In this document: positions 1-11,600 of the stretch, one piece after another
Position numbering within the stretch: the first letter of the stretch is position 1
How the letters are laid out: each line of letters begins with the position of its first letter
Assembly: GCA_012845835.1 (NCBI GenBank)
Contig: JABAKD010000020.1
Location: 10,862,488-10,926,487, forward strand
DNA length: 64,000 bases
Direction of reading: 5' to 3'
DNA from: Undaria pinnatifida
Taxonomy: Eukaryota > Sar > Phaeophyceae > Laminariales > Alariaceae
The notes under the pieces: generated by a model
Database searches by the model: none
The model's input: the letters and a program-made list of their open reading frames with translations, nothing else
What the model was told of the DNA's origin: nothing
Translations under genes and position numbers: made by a program

Positions 1-1376
1 TTATTATACTAACCGACACTTCCACGCTTGGGAAGCTCACCCGTAGCATTTTCAGATCGGTCAGAAGGTAAGAAGAAACGTTTGGCCACAAATGTGCAAC
101 CCTTAACGTGGGATGATTGATGACTCTAGAATAACGATCGTCTGTGCGCCCTCCACCCCCCTCTTTTTTTTTCGCATTCGGTGCCCCTCAGTATGTTGGA
201 CTGTCAAGTGCGCCAGTACACGACGTACTTTGAACTCACCTGTAAGCAAAAGTCAGGTCGGGATTTCGAAAATTCAAGCTTAGCGACAAAGAGTGAAATC
301 GTACAAGTCATACCGTCATGAAGCATGGAACGGCTTCCATGATTCCAGAAGACCGAATACAACAATCAAAAACAGCAACAGCTTTTGCCCCAAGGAGCAT
401 GCCTACGATAATCGGAATATAGAGTAGCTAATGCGACAAACTTCGCGGGTGCGTACAATCAAGCATATCCGGACGAGTCGAAATCTCCGGGGAACCGACA
501 TGTCGTAACGGGGACTCTAGCGTGAGACGTTGTTGGCCATCTTCGTGTGTTCCACCGTCAAGGGCGTGTTTGGCGAGTTTTCCCATGCTCGCGTTGCGTA
601 TTTTGCATCGTGCCCTGCCGCCTTGTTTCGGTCTCTACATGTGAAGGGTGGTGAGGGAGTGCAACTCTCAATACTGCCCTAGGAACTCCGAAGCAGCAGG
701 AGGACGCGGCTATGTGAACCTGCCTAGTTACCATCTCCACACGTGTGGACGCGCAACCGTTTTTTTGTTTTTTCTTCATCCCATTCGTTTCCCCCGCAGT
801 ACTCTCGCGCTTTTTTCCAGTAATATCTCAGATCCAGGGTCACATAGCGGGCCCTCCTCCCCCCTCCCCACTACGGTACGTGCTTTCATTTTTTATCGCG
901 AGAAGAACTCAGCATTTTCTCCCGTCTTTGACTCGCGTCGAATTGTGCGTACCAATGCTGCTAGGCGCTCTCAGCAGTTGCTATTTTTCTTGCATTTTTG
1001 AAAATATATTCAAAATCTCACCACGGTGGGCATCGAATTCAAGAACCAACGCTAGTAGTATTCGAGGGCAAGCACTAGACCATCGGAGTGACCGGCTCGA
1101 ATGCCCGCCATTAATTGCCGAAACAAATCCTTCTCGTAACTGTTTTGATGAAAATGACCCCTTTAACACCATCCAACACTGCGCGAACCCCGCCCCCCCG
1201 TTGCCTTTTTTTCTGTTTTTCCGCTTCGAATGTTTTCCTCGTCAATGAACCACCCGTCCACCTGCCCACTCACCCACCCGCCCATGCGCTCTCGCACACT
1301 AATCTAAACCCAGCCCAACCCAACCCAACCCAACTTAACCCAATCCAACGCAACTCAACCCAATCCCCAAACACAG
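1..1376. other. No gene recognised; low-complexity DNA and a CCAAC-rich tract
   Basis: I see no exon that I can defend here. The stretch contains poly-T and C-rich runs and, at about 1310-1368, a run of degenerate CAACC pentamers that leads directly into the 3' splice site at 1376. The upstream exons of the + strand gene that starts to be visible at 1377 should lie here or before the window, but none stands out. Confidence 0.5.
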
Positions 1377-3410
1377 GTGGACGTTAGAGGAAGGTCTCGA
1401 GGCTAACGACAGTCCCGCTTCGGCTCCTGCCGCCGCCGCAGCAGCAGCAGCAACAGCGCCCCTCGGCGGAGCTTCACGGGTGCCTGCCCCAAGCGGCAAC
1501 ATCGAGGAAACGCCGCCAGGGGATGTGACACGAGCGGGCCGCTGGAGCCTTACCGACGGGGCTTCGGACCTTGCCGAACGCGGCATTGAGGCCGTAGGCG
1601 CGGGGAGTTATTTGCCATCGTCGCTGCTGCCGAGGCCGGACGAGGGAGGGCGCCGGGGGCGCAAGCGGAGTCGGCAGGCGCGGGCTGTGGAAGAGGAGCC
1701 GGAGGTAGGCTGGTTTCTGCTTCGGGACACAGTCTCTGATATACATACGTACGGATACTCCCTGTACATTGGAGGTCCCTTTATGTTGCCGTTTGATTAG
1801 GACCGGTCGCCTGCGATAGTGCCTGTGCAATCGTTTGACACAGATGAGAACAATCAACAGTGACAAAATGTGGACAAGTGCCGGTTGCCATTATAGTGCC
1901 GGTGTTTCCGCCTGGCACATACCGGCACTACCTCGTATACCAGTTTTAGCATCGGGGACGGTCAGCCAAGCGGTGAAGGGAGTGTCATGGCCCCTATGGG
2001 AATTAAAAATAACAGTTTCAGTGTTGGGGGGCGGTCAGCCAAGGGGTCAAAGGCGCGTCGAGGCCTCTTTTGACCCGCCAAGGCCTATTTCGGCCTAAAT
2101 ATACCACTTGTAGCGTTGGGGACGGTCAACCAAGCGATCAAGGGCGTGTCAAGGTCCCTGTTGGCTTTAAAATACCAGTTTTAGTGTTATGGGCGGTGAG
2201 TTAAGGGCATGTCAAGGGCGCGTCAAGGCCTCTTTTGGCCCGCCAAGGCCTAATTTGATCTTTACATATCAGTTTTAGCGTTGGGGAAGGCCAGCCAGCG
2301 GTCAAAGGCGTGTCAAGGCCCCTTTTGGCCTTCAAATGCTAGTTTTTAGTGTTGGGGGGCGGTCAGTCAAGGAGTCAAGAGGGCGTCAAGGCGTCTTTTG
2401 GCCCGCCAAGGCCTATTTTGACCTTTATATACCAGTTTTAGTGTCACGGAGCGGTCAGTCAAGAGGTCAAACCGCGATCTCCTAGCATTTTTCATGGCAA
2501 ACGCCTTGCTGTCTAGTCTGCTCTCACTCGTGTGCACTGCTGTGCGATTTCATCTTGGTCCTCGTCCTCGTAAGTACTGCTTTGCTATTTTATCTTGCTC
2601 TCCACGCTAGTGACTACTGCTTTGCTGTGCAATTTTAGATTGCTTCTCTTATTCGTGAACACTCATGTGTGGTAATGTTGCTGATCCCACTCGCGTACAC
2701 TGCTGCGCGATTATCTTGCTGATTTCGCTCGTGAACAGTTGTGTGCGATTTTATCTTGCGCCACTGACTCGTGTACACTGCGGTGCGCTTTTTTCTTGCT
2801 CCCTCGAGCCCCGAACACTGCTGTGTGATGCTGTCTTGCTCCTTCCAATCGTGAACACTGCCGAGCGATTTGTCTTTGTGGAAGAAGCATAGCAACAGTA
2901 AAGTCATCCAACTGAAGGTTTATTTCCCCCTGGCTACCTTGCTCCTTCCCCCGGCAGTGGCTGGAGTTGGTGTCAAAGCGTGTACGCAGCGCGGTCGTGG
3001 GAGGGATACCCGCCGGCAGCTGGGCAGACCAAGTGGGAGACGATGAAGTAGAGGACGCCACCGTATCCATTGATGGGGCCGACGGTGGTAGGGATGCCAA
3101 CGGCGGTAACAGCAATCGACCACGAGGGGACACCCAGTCTCCGCCGGAGTTGTCGGCGGCCGATTCTAGCGGCAGAGGCATCGCGCCGGTCGTTCAGCAA
3201 GGGGGCAATCGCGATATTTCCCCGTTGGGTGGCGCTGCTGCTATCAGCACGCCGATAGTTGGCGGCGGGGGCAAAGGCGGTGGTGGTAGTGTCGGTTCTG
3301 AGATGACCGCCTCGAAGGCAGTCGACGGAGGGAAAGTGGAGGCAGCGCTCCGACAGCGATTGCTGGCGGCCATGGGGAAGTTGGGGAAGCCGAAGCCGCG
3401 CAGCCACTAG
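1377..3410 (+). CDS. 3' end of an unrecognised gene (two exons: 1377-1704 and 2958-3410)
   Basis: I do not recognise the product. Exon one begins after an ACACAG acceptor, with one base completing a codon, and reads 109 codons to a GAG|GTAGGC donor. Exon two begins after CCCCCGGCAG and reads 150 codons to TAG at 3408-3410. The phases agree (phase 0 on both sides of the intron). The first exon is Ala/Pro-rich and contains a basic patch, RRGRKRSRQAR, that looks like a nuclear localisation signal. The second starts WLELVSKRVRSAVVGG, passes through an acidic stretch and Gly-rich linkers, and ends with a basic tail, GKLGKPKPRSH. The intron (1705-2957) is almost entirely minisatellite. The 5' exons are missing, so neither length nor function can be judged. 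A nuclear role is only an inference from the basic patches. The open frames, clean splice sites and matched phases are the case for calling it real. Confidence 0.6.
1935..2480. repeat. Minisatellite with alternating 71/93-bp spacing
   Basis: A degenerate unit starting near CCAGTTTTAGTGTTGGGG and continuing GGTCAGCCAAG...GGTCAAAGGCGTGTCAAGGCC recurs with CAG-type anchors at about 1941, 2013, 2105, 2176, 2270, 2340 and 2433. The spacings are therefore roughly 72, 92, 71, 94, 70 and 93. Long units carry an extra segment containing CCCGCCAAGGCCTATTT. The array lies in the intron of the + strand gene. Confidence 0.85.
2515..2890. repeat. 40-bp minisatellite, about nine copies
   Basis: A unit built around CTCGTGAACACTGCTGTGCG and TTATCTTGCTCC recurs with the TCTTGCT core at about 2551, 2591, 2635, 2673, 2711, 2751, 2791, 2831 and 2871, a near-constant 40-bp period. 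It follows the 71/93-bp array in the same intron and ends about 70 bp before the acceptor of the last exon. Confidence 0.85.
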
Positions 3411-5060
3411 TTCGGCGTGGGGCCAGGCCAGGACCTCTGGCGTGCCGCCGCCGCCGCGCCGCCGAAAGGAAACGCTGGCTTCTCGTTGTGCGCACCAACA
3501 ATACAGTCGTGGTCCCGTGTTGGCGCGATACCTTTCCGCACGCCCCCCCAGTTTAGTGCGCTGCGGTGAAAATCGCTTGGCACGACCTCGTCCAACAGAG
3601 TACCGCACCGTCCGGGGGACATAGTTCGGGGTCGCATTTGAGTGCGGTTATTGCCACCTGGCGCAGCACCGTAGGCCTACGACGGTGAACGTGGCGTGTA
3701 GCAATGAATGGCGACGTCCTTTGTTCTCGGAGTGGAGATGCAGAGGCGGCGCTTCTGGTCATGTTTTTAATCCTATGAAGAATCCTGTGGGATGTTATAC
3801 GCAGCGGCTGCCGCGCGCGATGAAGCCGCGGAGGCTTGTTATCCAAGGCCTCAGAAAGCGAGATCCATGTTTTGTTGAATATTTTTTTGTGTGTTTCAAT
3901 ATTATCTTGGATGTATTGTTTCATGTATGGATTTTCTTAACATGCATGGTTCGTCAAGGAACCGTCTTGCACGGACGGAGGGCGGGTGAGCGGGTGTGCG
4001 TGCGGGGATATGCACCCATGTTAGGCGCGCAGGCGCGAACGTTGTCACGCTGGGGTGTGATGGCAATAAATGGAACTAACGTAGCAGAGATGATCATCGT
4101 TGCGATTACTTCGGTTGACTTATTGATATTTGACATCCTTTTTCGACGCACGAGGTGAATGCAGCAGCGACGGAAGAAAAGGCATTATGGTGCCGAGCGT
4201 GACTGAGTGATGGTTTATGTCGAGAACGAGGTAGGCAAATCGATATGGCGCTCTCCCTTGCAACTTGCGACACATTTTGTGAATTCTTGCTGCTGAAATT
4301 GGTAACCTCGAACCACGGTTCAACCAAAGTAATTAAGCATCACACTGGGGAACAGCACGGCGGCGCATATCGTTGGCGCTGCATTGCAGCGAGATACTTT
4401 GCTTCCTACCACAGTTTGCGTGTAAGCAGTGAAGTGTCGCAAGCTATGGGAATTCACGTACACATGACCGCCGCGCAGTAGCCTAGGAGCACAACCATCA
4501 CGACGACCATCACGACAACCACCGTGGGATGCTTCGATGATGCAAACGCGACTGTGTTTACCGCCTTATATTTTGAAGCAGGAAGACGCTAGGGCTGCTC
4601 AGGGCGTTTCAACTAAATAAAGCATTCCTCACTGTCAACACTTTCCAGTTGCTTAGTCATCACTTTGACTCCCCAGCTTGAGCGACTTGTTGGAGGTGGT
4701 ACCCCGGGTGAAACTACTGATGGACCGATGTAATCCCAACGCGAAATGCGAATCCATTCCGCCAATTTTAAAATCGGTCATTTTGAAGCAGTGTGCCTAC
4801 CTCACGGGTAGACCCCCAGACCCGTCTCCTTGGTTGCCAATGCAAGCCCCAAACCTATAAAGCGACTAAACAACAATCGGCGTCAGAAGCAGCAGGGCCA
4901 ACGAAGACACCGTGCGGTGCCGCAGGGAACCGGCACAACAAGTGGGGGCTACGGTTTTTAGAGATAACGACCAAAGAAAAGGACACGTTGTAGAGAGGTC
5001 AAATTCGCATGACAAAACCTGTCTCGCCTTACCGGAATACCGAAAAGAAAAATTAAGAGA
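3411..5060. other. 3' flank of the + strand gene; possible poly(A) signal
   Basis: No further exon is supported. An AATAAA hexamer lies at about 4615-4620, which could end the + strand transcript, although that would imply a 1.2-kb 3' UTR. Otherwise I see nothing recognisable here. Confidence 0.3.
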
Positions 5061-5063
5061 GTT

Positions 5064-5174
5064 TTACTTCGCCTGGCACACCCACCCCTCTCTTCAACCG
5101 TTACTTCGCCTGGCACACCCACCCCTCTCTTCAACCGTTACTTCGCCTGGCACACCCACCCCTCTTTTCAACCG
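5064..5174. repeat. Three tandem copies of a 37-bp unit
   Basis: Units lie at 5064-5100, 5101-5137 and 5138-5174. Each begins TTACTTCGCCTGGCACACCC. The first two are identical and the third has one C-to-T change. No coding meaning is visible. Confidence 0.95.
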
Positions 5175-5290
5175 TAGCCCCCACTGTGCCCAGTGCCCAG
5201 GAGAAAAAACGCCCGCCTGCTCTGCACCTTGTGCGTTTCCATACTCAAACAGACGTGCTTCCGAGGTATTATGTCGCTCGCACAACCTAA

Positions 5291-5462
5291 GCAGGGGAGA
5301 TGCTGAACCCTATCGAGGAAAAAAAGGACGAAAATACGGGGGGGAGGGAGAGAGGCCGACATCTACCTGTGGCCACATCTTGCCCAGACGGCCGCTGAGA
5401 GGGCAAAATAACTCCCAAGGTTCGAGCCGGAAAGTAAAAGCGATTACCCAAAAAACAAGGAA
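5291..5462 (+). mobile_element. Diverged, 5'-truncated SINE copy
   Basis: From GATGCTGAACCCTATCGAGG onward this matches the 3' half of the SINE copies at 6856-7161 and 44562-44876, including the GGGGGGAGGGAGA block, ACCTGTGGCCAC and the CCGGAAAGTAAAAG motif near the tail. The tRNA-like head is not recognisable. It is more diverged than the other two copies and lies just downstream of the PELP1-like gene. Confidence 0.7.
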
Positions 5463-5691
5463 AAACAGCATGGCCTTCTTCGCGGAACGCTCCACCGAAA
5501 GTTAATGCCACCGTCTACCCACAAGGCTCTTATCACTCCTCAAGCCGTTAGAACTGAAAGACGTATGCCCCACTAACTCCAAGCCCCTAAAACGTGGACC
5601 CAGTTCTAAGCGTGCTACAAGTGAGATGTTATACACCAGGTAGGGCTTATGCCATATTTTTGAGTGTTTAAAGCGGAGAGAGAACAACAAA

Positions 5692-8600
5692 TTACTCTAC
5701 GTCTGGGTCGGCATCCACAATGGGCGGGAAGTCGAACCCGTCGTCGTCGTCTTCCCCTTCGTCGTGCTCACTTCCCCCCACCCCCCCGTACCCAGCGCCT
5801 CCTTCGCTTGGCGCAGCAGCAGGCGATACCGACTCTTGCTTCGCCGTGGCACCGCTGTTCGCACGACCAGCCGCCGCGTCCATATTTCGAGGCGGTGCGT
5901 CTACCTCCTCTTCTGCTTCCTCCTCCTCCTCCTTCTCCTCCTCCTCCTCCTCCTCTCTCTCCTCGCAGGCCGCATTATTGCCAGGGGCAACCGCACCGCC
6001 CTCGCGCTGTCGATGTTCCTCTAGAGAACGTTCTCCCTCTTCTCCTGTTACTACCACCTCACTGTCGTCGCGGGGGCGTTTACGCCTCGTATTCATAGCT
6101 TGCTTGTCGCCCACAGCGAAAGCGGCGCCCGCGATATCGCTCCCAGTAATCGATCCCGTGTTCCCCTTGTTCTCGTGGCTTTTCTGTGAAGAGGAGGCGG
6201 CAATAATTCCCACGTTGTCGCCGCTCGCCCATTGACTACCCTTGCCTTTGCCTCTACCCTCGCCTTGTGATTCCACCTCGCCAATAGTCTCACCACCACG
6301 AATTTCAACAGCCCCCCCCGAGACAGTCACGGGGGGCTTCTGGTGGTCGCTCCCGCGGTGGTGGTGTCGCGGAGGGTCGATCGTCGTCGATTTCGAAGAC
6401 GATGCTACCACGGCCGTGTTTTGGACAGCCGCAGCTTCCGTCTGGCCGTCGGACTCGTCGTCGCTCTCTACCTCACGCATGGCGTCGTTACTTTCGTCCC
6501 CCTCCGCGTTGCTGCCAAGTGTGCCGCCCCAGCCCAAGGGTACATCTGCTCGGTAGGCAAGCAACGAGGGAAACACGAAAAAAAAAAAATGACAGGGGTC
6601 TTCGATCGAGAACCTACCCAATACCTTACGTTCGTACAACCGCGTTTGTGTTGGAATATTTGATCTCCTACATGCTTATGCGTGGTCATGGGATAGTCCA
6701 TCGGATGGCGCATACCAGTTAAACAAAAAAAAGATCAAAGTCGGGTTTTGGGTGATGAACATATCGCTCCTCACGTGCGGAAGTTGATAAAACTGAACAA
6801 GTTTGATCAAAATAGGGTTTTGGGCGAGAGGTACATAGAGGTCAGCCGGTCGCCCCGGTGGCGTATCAGGTTATCCTCGAGCCTGGTATAGGTCAGTTTC
6901 GTGAGTTCGAGCCCCGCCGAGTGCATACATACGCGTATAAATTCGCTGGGACTTTTTCTTGTGCACAAATTGACTTGCGGAAAGCGCGAGAGCGTGAGTT
7001 AGCAACACTCGATGAAAAAACGACGAGCAGTGGGATTGCTGAACCCTATGCGCGATAAAAATTGAAGGCAAGGACCGGGGGGGAGAAGGGAGGACACCTG
7101 TGACCACGGCTTGTCCATAAGCTGGAAAGTAAAAGTGTGAGAAAAAAAAAAAAAAAAAAAAGAGCCTCACAGTAGGAGATTGAGAAAAATTAGGCCCTCT
7201 TTCTACCGTGGCATGACCCTCCCGCGGCCTGCGTGCAGGCCTCTACAATTCACTAGCAGTACTGCACGAACCGCGATTGGCCCACAGCTGGTGTTGCTGC
7301 CGAGCTGCCCGGCCGTGATGCCGGCGCCACGGCACTGTGGAGAAACACAAAGTTCTGTGGTCACAGGCTTTCGAGACAAGAGGCACATCCAAAATCCTCA
7401 CAACCGAATACTGGAGGTAAGCAAAAACACTTTTTCGTGTACCGGGTACGAAAGAGCTCACAAAAACACATAGGCACGCGCACAAGAAAACATATTAAAA
7501 ACACTAGGGCGTGCAACTATTGCTGAGTACAAGCATCATATCGACCACTCAATCGGCCGAATTCGCAGCTGACAGCGTGTGCAACGAATTTTGGTAAGAC
7601 ATTCCTCGCAGACAACACTCACAACGCTCAAATTCGGTCGAATTCAAAGCTGATGTGCTGGCGACAACTTAACATAAACATCCCTCGCGGACACACCCAC
7701 AACGCTCGACAAAACGCACCTTGTCGGCCGACAGAGCTGGCACCCCAAGCGCGCGCCTGGCTTGTCACCGCGTGCGGGAGGTGCAAGGGCGCGGCCCTGG
7801 GGTACAAGATGGCGCCGCACGCTTCCTGCGCTTGCCGGCTCGCCGCCGCAAGGTGCTGATCGGGATGCGACCTCAAAGATCGGAAGGCTGTGACGGCGAT
7901 CGAGAGGCCGCTGCTTCGAGTGCCATCCGCCTGCTCAGAAAGCGGGGTAACGCACCCGGTGGACATTTTGGAAGGAAGAAAAAACCTTAACGAATCATAT
8001 TGCCAGCTGCAGCAAAAAAATCCTCTTTGCCAGACATTTCGAAGAAAACAGGCAACGAAACACCGATCACATCATGTGAGCAGCAGAAAAAAATCCTCTT
8101 TACCAGACAGTTCGAAGGAAACAGGCAAAAAAAAGAGCACATTATGTGAGCAGCAGCAACAATTTCGGAGTAGATATATACTGTACAAGGCATTTCCAAG
8201 GGACATACAGAACGGGCAGACAAAAAACCGATCAGATGCGAGCATGAATAAATAAACCCACTCTCGACAAAAATTTAAGGACACTTCAAGAGCTAATATA
8301 TTGTAATACACCAACGGCCCATGGGTTCTAATTCCAATACACGAAGGGTCCGTGCATTTCCGTTCAGAGCGGTACTCAGTACGAGACATTTAAACCGGAA
8401 CGGCGAGCTGCTCTCTTGAGCACCGCGTTTTTTTCTACATGCGTGCGGAAGCTTATTCGTGGAGAGCGGCAGGACATTGCACCGAATACGTGATGCAGTG
8501 CCCATCTCTCCCGGATATTGCTCCACTTCAATGACCGGAAACAAAGGTAAACGCAAGCATACACAAAATCACACACAAGAAGTTTACCCTTGAACTGCGA

Positions 8601-11600
8601 AACTGAACTTGGCATGTTCACCGCGATAATCAAAGCGTACGACACAATAAAATAAAAAAGGTATACTGTCGCCCTCGAGTAGCGGTAGAGTACATAATTA
8701 GACGACACAAACAACAGCAGCAGCAACAAAACTTTGCTCACCAGAGGGGTCATCAAACACGCTCGCGCCAGCCCCAAAAACTCCCGCGCGACCCTCGGGT
8801 CGTCCAGCCGCGAGCACGAGCCACGATCACCGCCGATCCCCCCCGCCCCGCCCCCGCCACCTCCCGTCGCGCCAGCCGAATGCGCCAAAATTTCAAGCCC
8901 CTGGTGCAGCACATCCTCAACGGCCAGCCGCCCCCCCAGCGGAAGGTGCCCCTTGCAGCACAACACCACCTGCGTCAAGCACCACAGGCTGGCGCATACA
9001 GCCTCCCGCTCCGCCGATGCTGCTTCCCCCGTCCATATGCAACCACCACGTAGCCCCGATCCCCCTCCAGCCGTCGAGCCGCCGCCGCTCCCGCCTCTAA
9101 CAGCGCCGTCCCCCGACGTCGCTAATGTAGCCGCGGCGTTCGCAGCGGACAGCGCCCGGCTCGCTTCCTTCTCCCTCGACCTCCTCAGCTTCTTCTGCGA
9201 GCTCTTGCGCGCCGACATGGCCGGCTCTATCCGCATACCCCCCTTCCCGCCACCTCCACCCCCCCCCCCGGTGCCACTGACCCCGGAACCTCGCAGAGGC
9301 GTTTTCTCGCCCTGGGTCGAAGCCTTGGCAGAAGAGGGGTCTGACGAAATTATCATGGCGCGTATTTCCTCAAGGAGGGCTGGAAGCGCGGGCGTGGCAA
9401 GGTAGGGAGCCGCGCCCGCGCCGAGCTGGAGCATGGCCCTCCCGACGGAGCGGTAGCCAGCAGCGCGGAGCGTGCCGGCGGCCGAGGATCTCGCCACGCC
9501 CTGGTTGAAATAAAGAGGAAAAGGAAAGGGCGCCATAAAATAAAGCAAAAACAAACAAAACTAGGTCAGCTAGAAACTCGCGCTGGTCGACATTAGCAAT
9601 TGCTGTTGTCATATTTATCATAGTGCGTACCACGTGCAAGATTTTCCTTCTCAATCGTGTAGCAATGACGGGGGTGACGCAAGATATTCAAAGGCCTGAA
9701 TCAATCTGACTGAATAAACTCGTGTATCTGTATGTTTTTTATTGGCTCGTAAAGGACACGGTTGGCACTATAGCGCTGGGGACGTGTGATCGTGGTTACA
9801 CAGAAACCTAAAAAAAAAAAACTACTCGTAGAAAAACTGGCGGGGAGCAACAAAAAGGGACCAAAGTACAACAAAGCACATTTTCCCACATATATAGTTG
9901 TTGTCATAGACAGACCACAGCAGCAGCAGCAAAGAAAAGGCACCGAGCAGTTAAAAAAAGCTCAAATACTCAGAACGTTCTTGTCAACGGAGCAGGAGCG
10001 TATCTGCAATTTATATATTTGGTTCGTACAAGACAGGGTTCCGCACGCTCGCATTACACGGGACGAGGTAATATTATAAAAATCAATCTACACTCCAGCT
10101 GTGAGATCGAATATTTTGTCGAAACTCATCTTTGCAAGCTGTGTGATACTCCGATCGCGCGTATTACGGATTGTGTGTCCTCATTGACGATATAGGTCGG
10201 CGACTCCCCTTGCAACTACAGTGTAGCTATCAGGGTCAACAGGGTGATGTTAGGCAGTCTGTGCGCGGAAACTATCAAACCCGTTTCTGAGGGGGACAAA
10301 ATCTGACAGCTGTGGAAGGAAATGCATCAGTTTATCAAGTGAATCCTGTAATATGAAACGTGGTAATATGTATGATATACGTATGATGGCAGTGGCGGTT
10401 ACATAGCAACAAAAAAATGAGTACTAATGTAACAACTGGCCGAAAGAAGAAGAAGCACCAACGTATGATAGCACAGCACACCTACTTACGCGACTGCTGT
10501 ACTCTCCCGCCTCACCCAACAGAGGATGCTTCGGCTTCGCCCAACCAAGGGCTCTGCGGCTTCACTCAACCAAGGACTCCAGCAGGCAGCCTCTCACCTG
10601 GACCAAAGCTCGGCAAAAGCGTCGTCCATTGCGCATAACCGTAGGCGCTGCGGTCGTCGCGAGCGCGTGGAGCAGCCGGGATGCCGCCAGGTCAAGGGCC
10701 GGGCGAATGATCTGGAGAGAGCCGTGGGAAAGCGCCCCTTGCACCACGGGGATGAAAGCCTAGCGAGGGGGGGGGGGGGGGGGGCAGAGAGAGCGCGCGG
10801 GCACGAGAGGGAGCGTTCGTCGATGTGGCATGGCGGTGACTAAGCAGGCTAGCGGGTGGTATTGCTATATACGAAGTACCCCACAGATCCACACCCGTCG
10901 AAACTACAATTCCGGTAGAATACGCCATCTATATATATACGAGTACGTACTTTTGAATCGCATGCTTGTTTCTTCTCGGGGCTAGAGCTTCTTTATCGCC
11001 CCCTAGACACACACGCCTCCCATTCTTGCAGAACGCCTGCCACTCTTGCAGTGGAACACCCCCCATTCTTACAGAACGCCTTCCGTTCCTGCAGAACGCC
11101 TCTCATTATCGAAAAACGCGCTCCAATCCCTGTAAACCCTCCACCCCCCTCGTCCTCAGCCCCTCACCTGCGGTCCTTGTCCCCTGGAGACGGATGCCAT
11201 GCGCTGGACTCTCTCAACGAGGGCGATGATCAGCACTACCGGAACGGCGACCGGTCTCCCATTAGAGTCACCGGCAAGCATCAGCTCCAACACGCGACAC
11301 AAACCCTGAGCGAGCACCGATTTCAGTGACGGCGTATACCGACGGCGAAATCAAGGGAGGGGGGGGGGGGGGGGGGAGGGGAGGGGTGCACAGAACGGGG
11401 TGGAAGCGTTGGGAATCATGGTTGGTTACAGCAGGGGTTCCCCAGCAAGGCGGTGGTGTATCAGAGCATTACGACCGCCTTATGGGGGGAGGCCGTTTCA
11501 TTCATTCAAGGTTATGGGCTACCAGGTGGTTATGAGTGCAATTCTCCAGTCGCGGCAAGCGACTTCAACCGCCTCTTATCGTGATACCGCCTTACTCAGA

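Noticed and set aside
1310-1368. CCAAC pentamers as telomere-like repeat
   Set aside because: The unit differs from CCCTAA-type telomere repeats and is short and irregular.
5692-6639. Reading the acidic C-terminal frame as one gene from 6639
   Set aside because: No ATG opens it; the part above 6545 is intron, with a clear ACCGAGCAG acceptor.
7243-7396. Possible extra exon of the PELP1-like gene after a CTCCACAG acceptor
   Set aside because: It runs into a stop and is not needed: exon 7930-7720 (phase 1) joins exon 6545-5692 in perfect phase.
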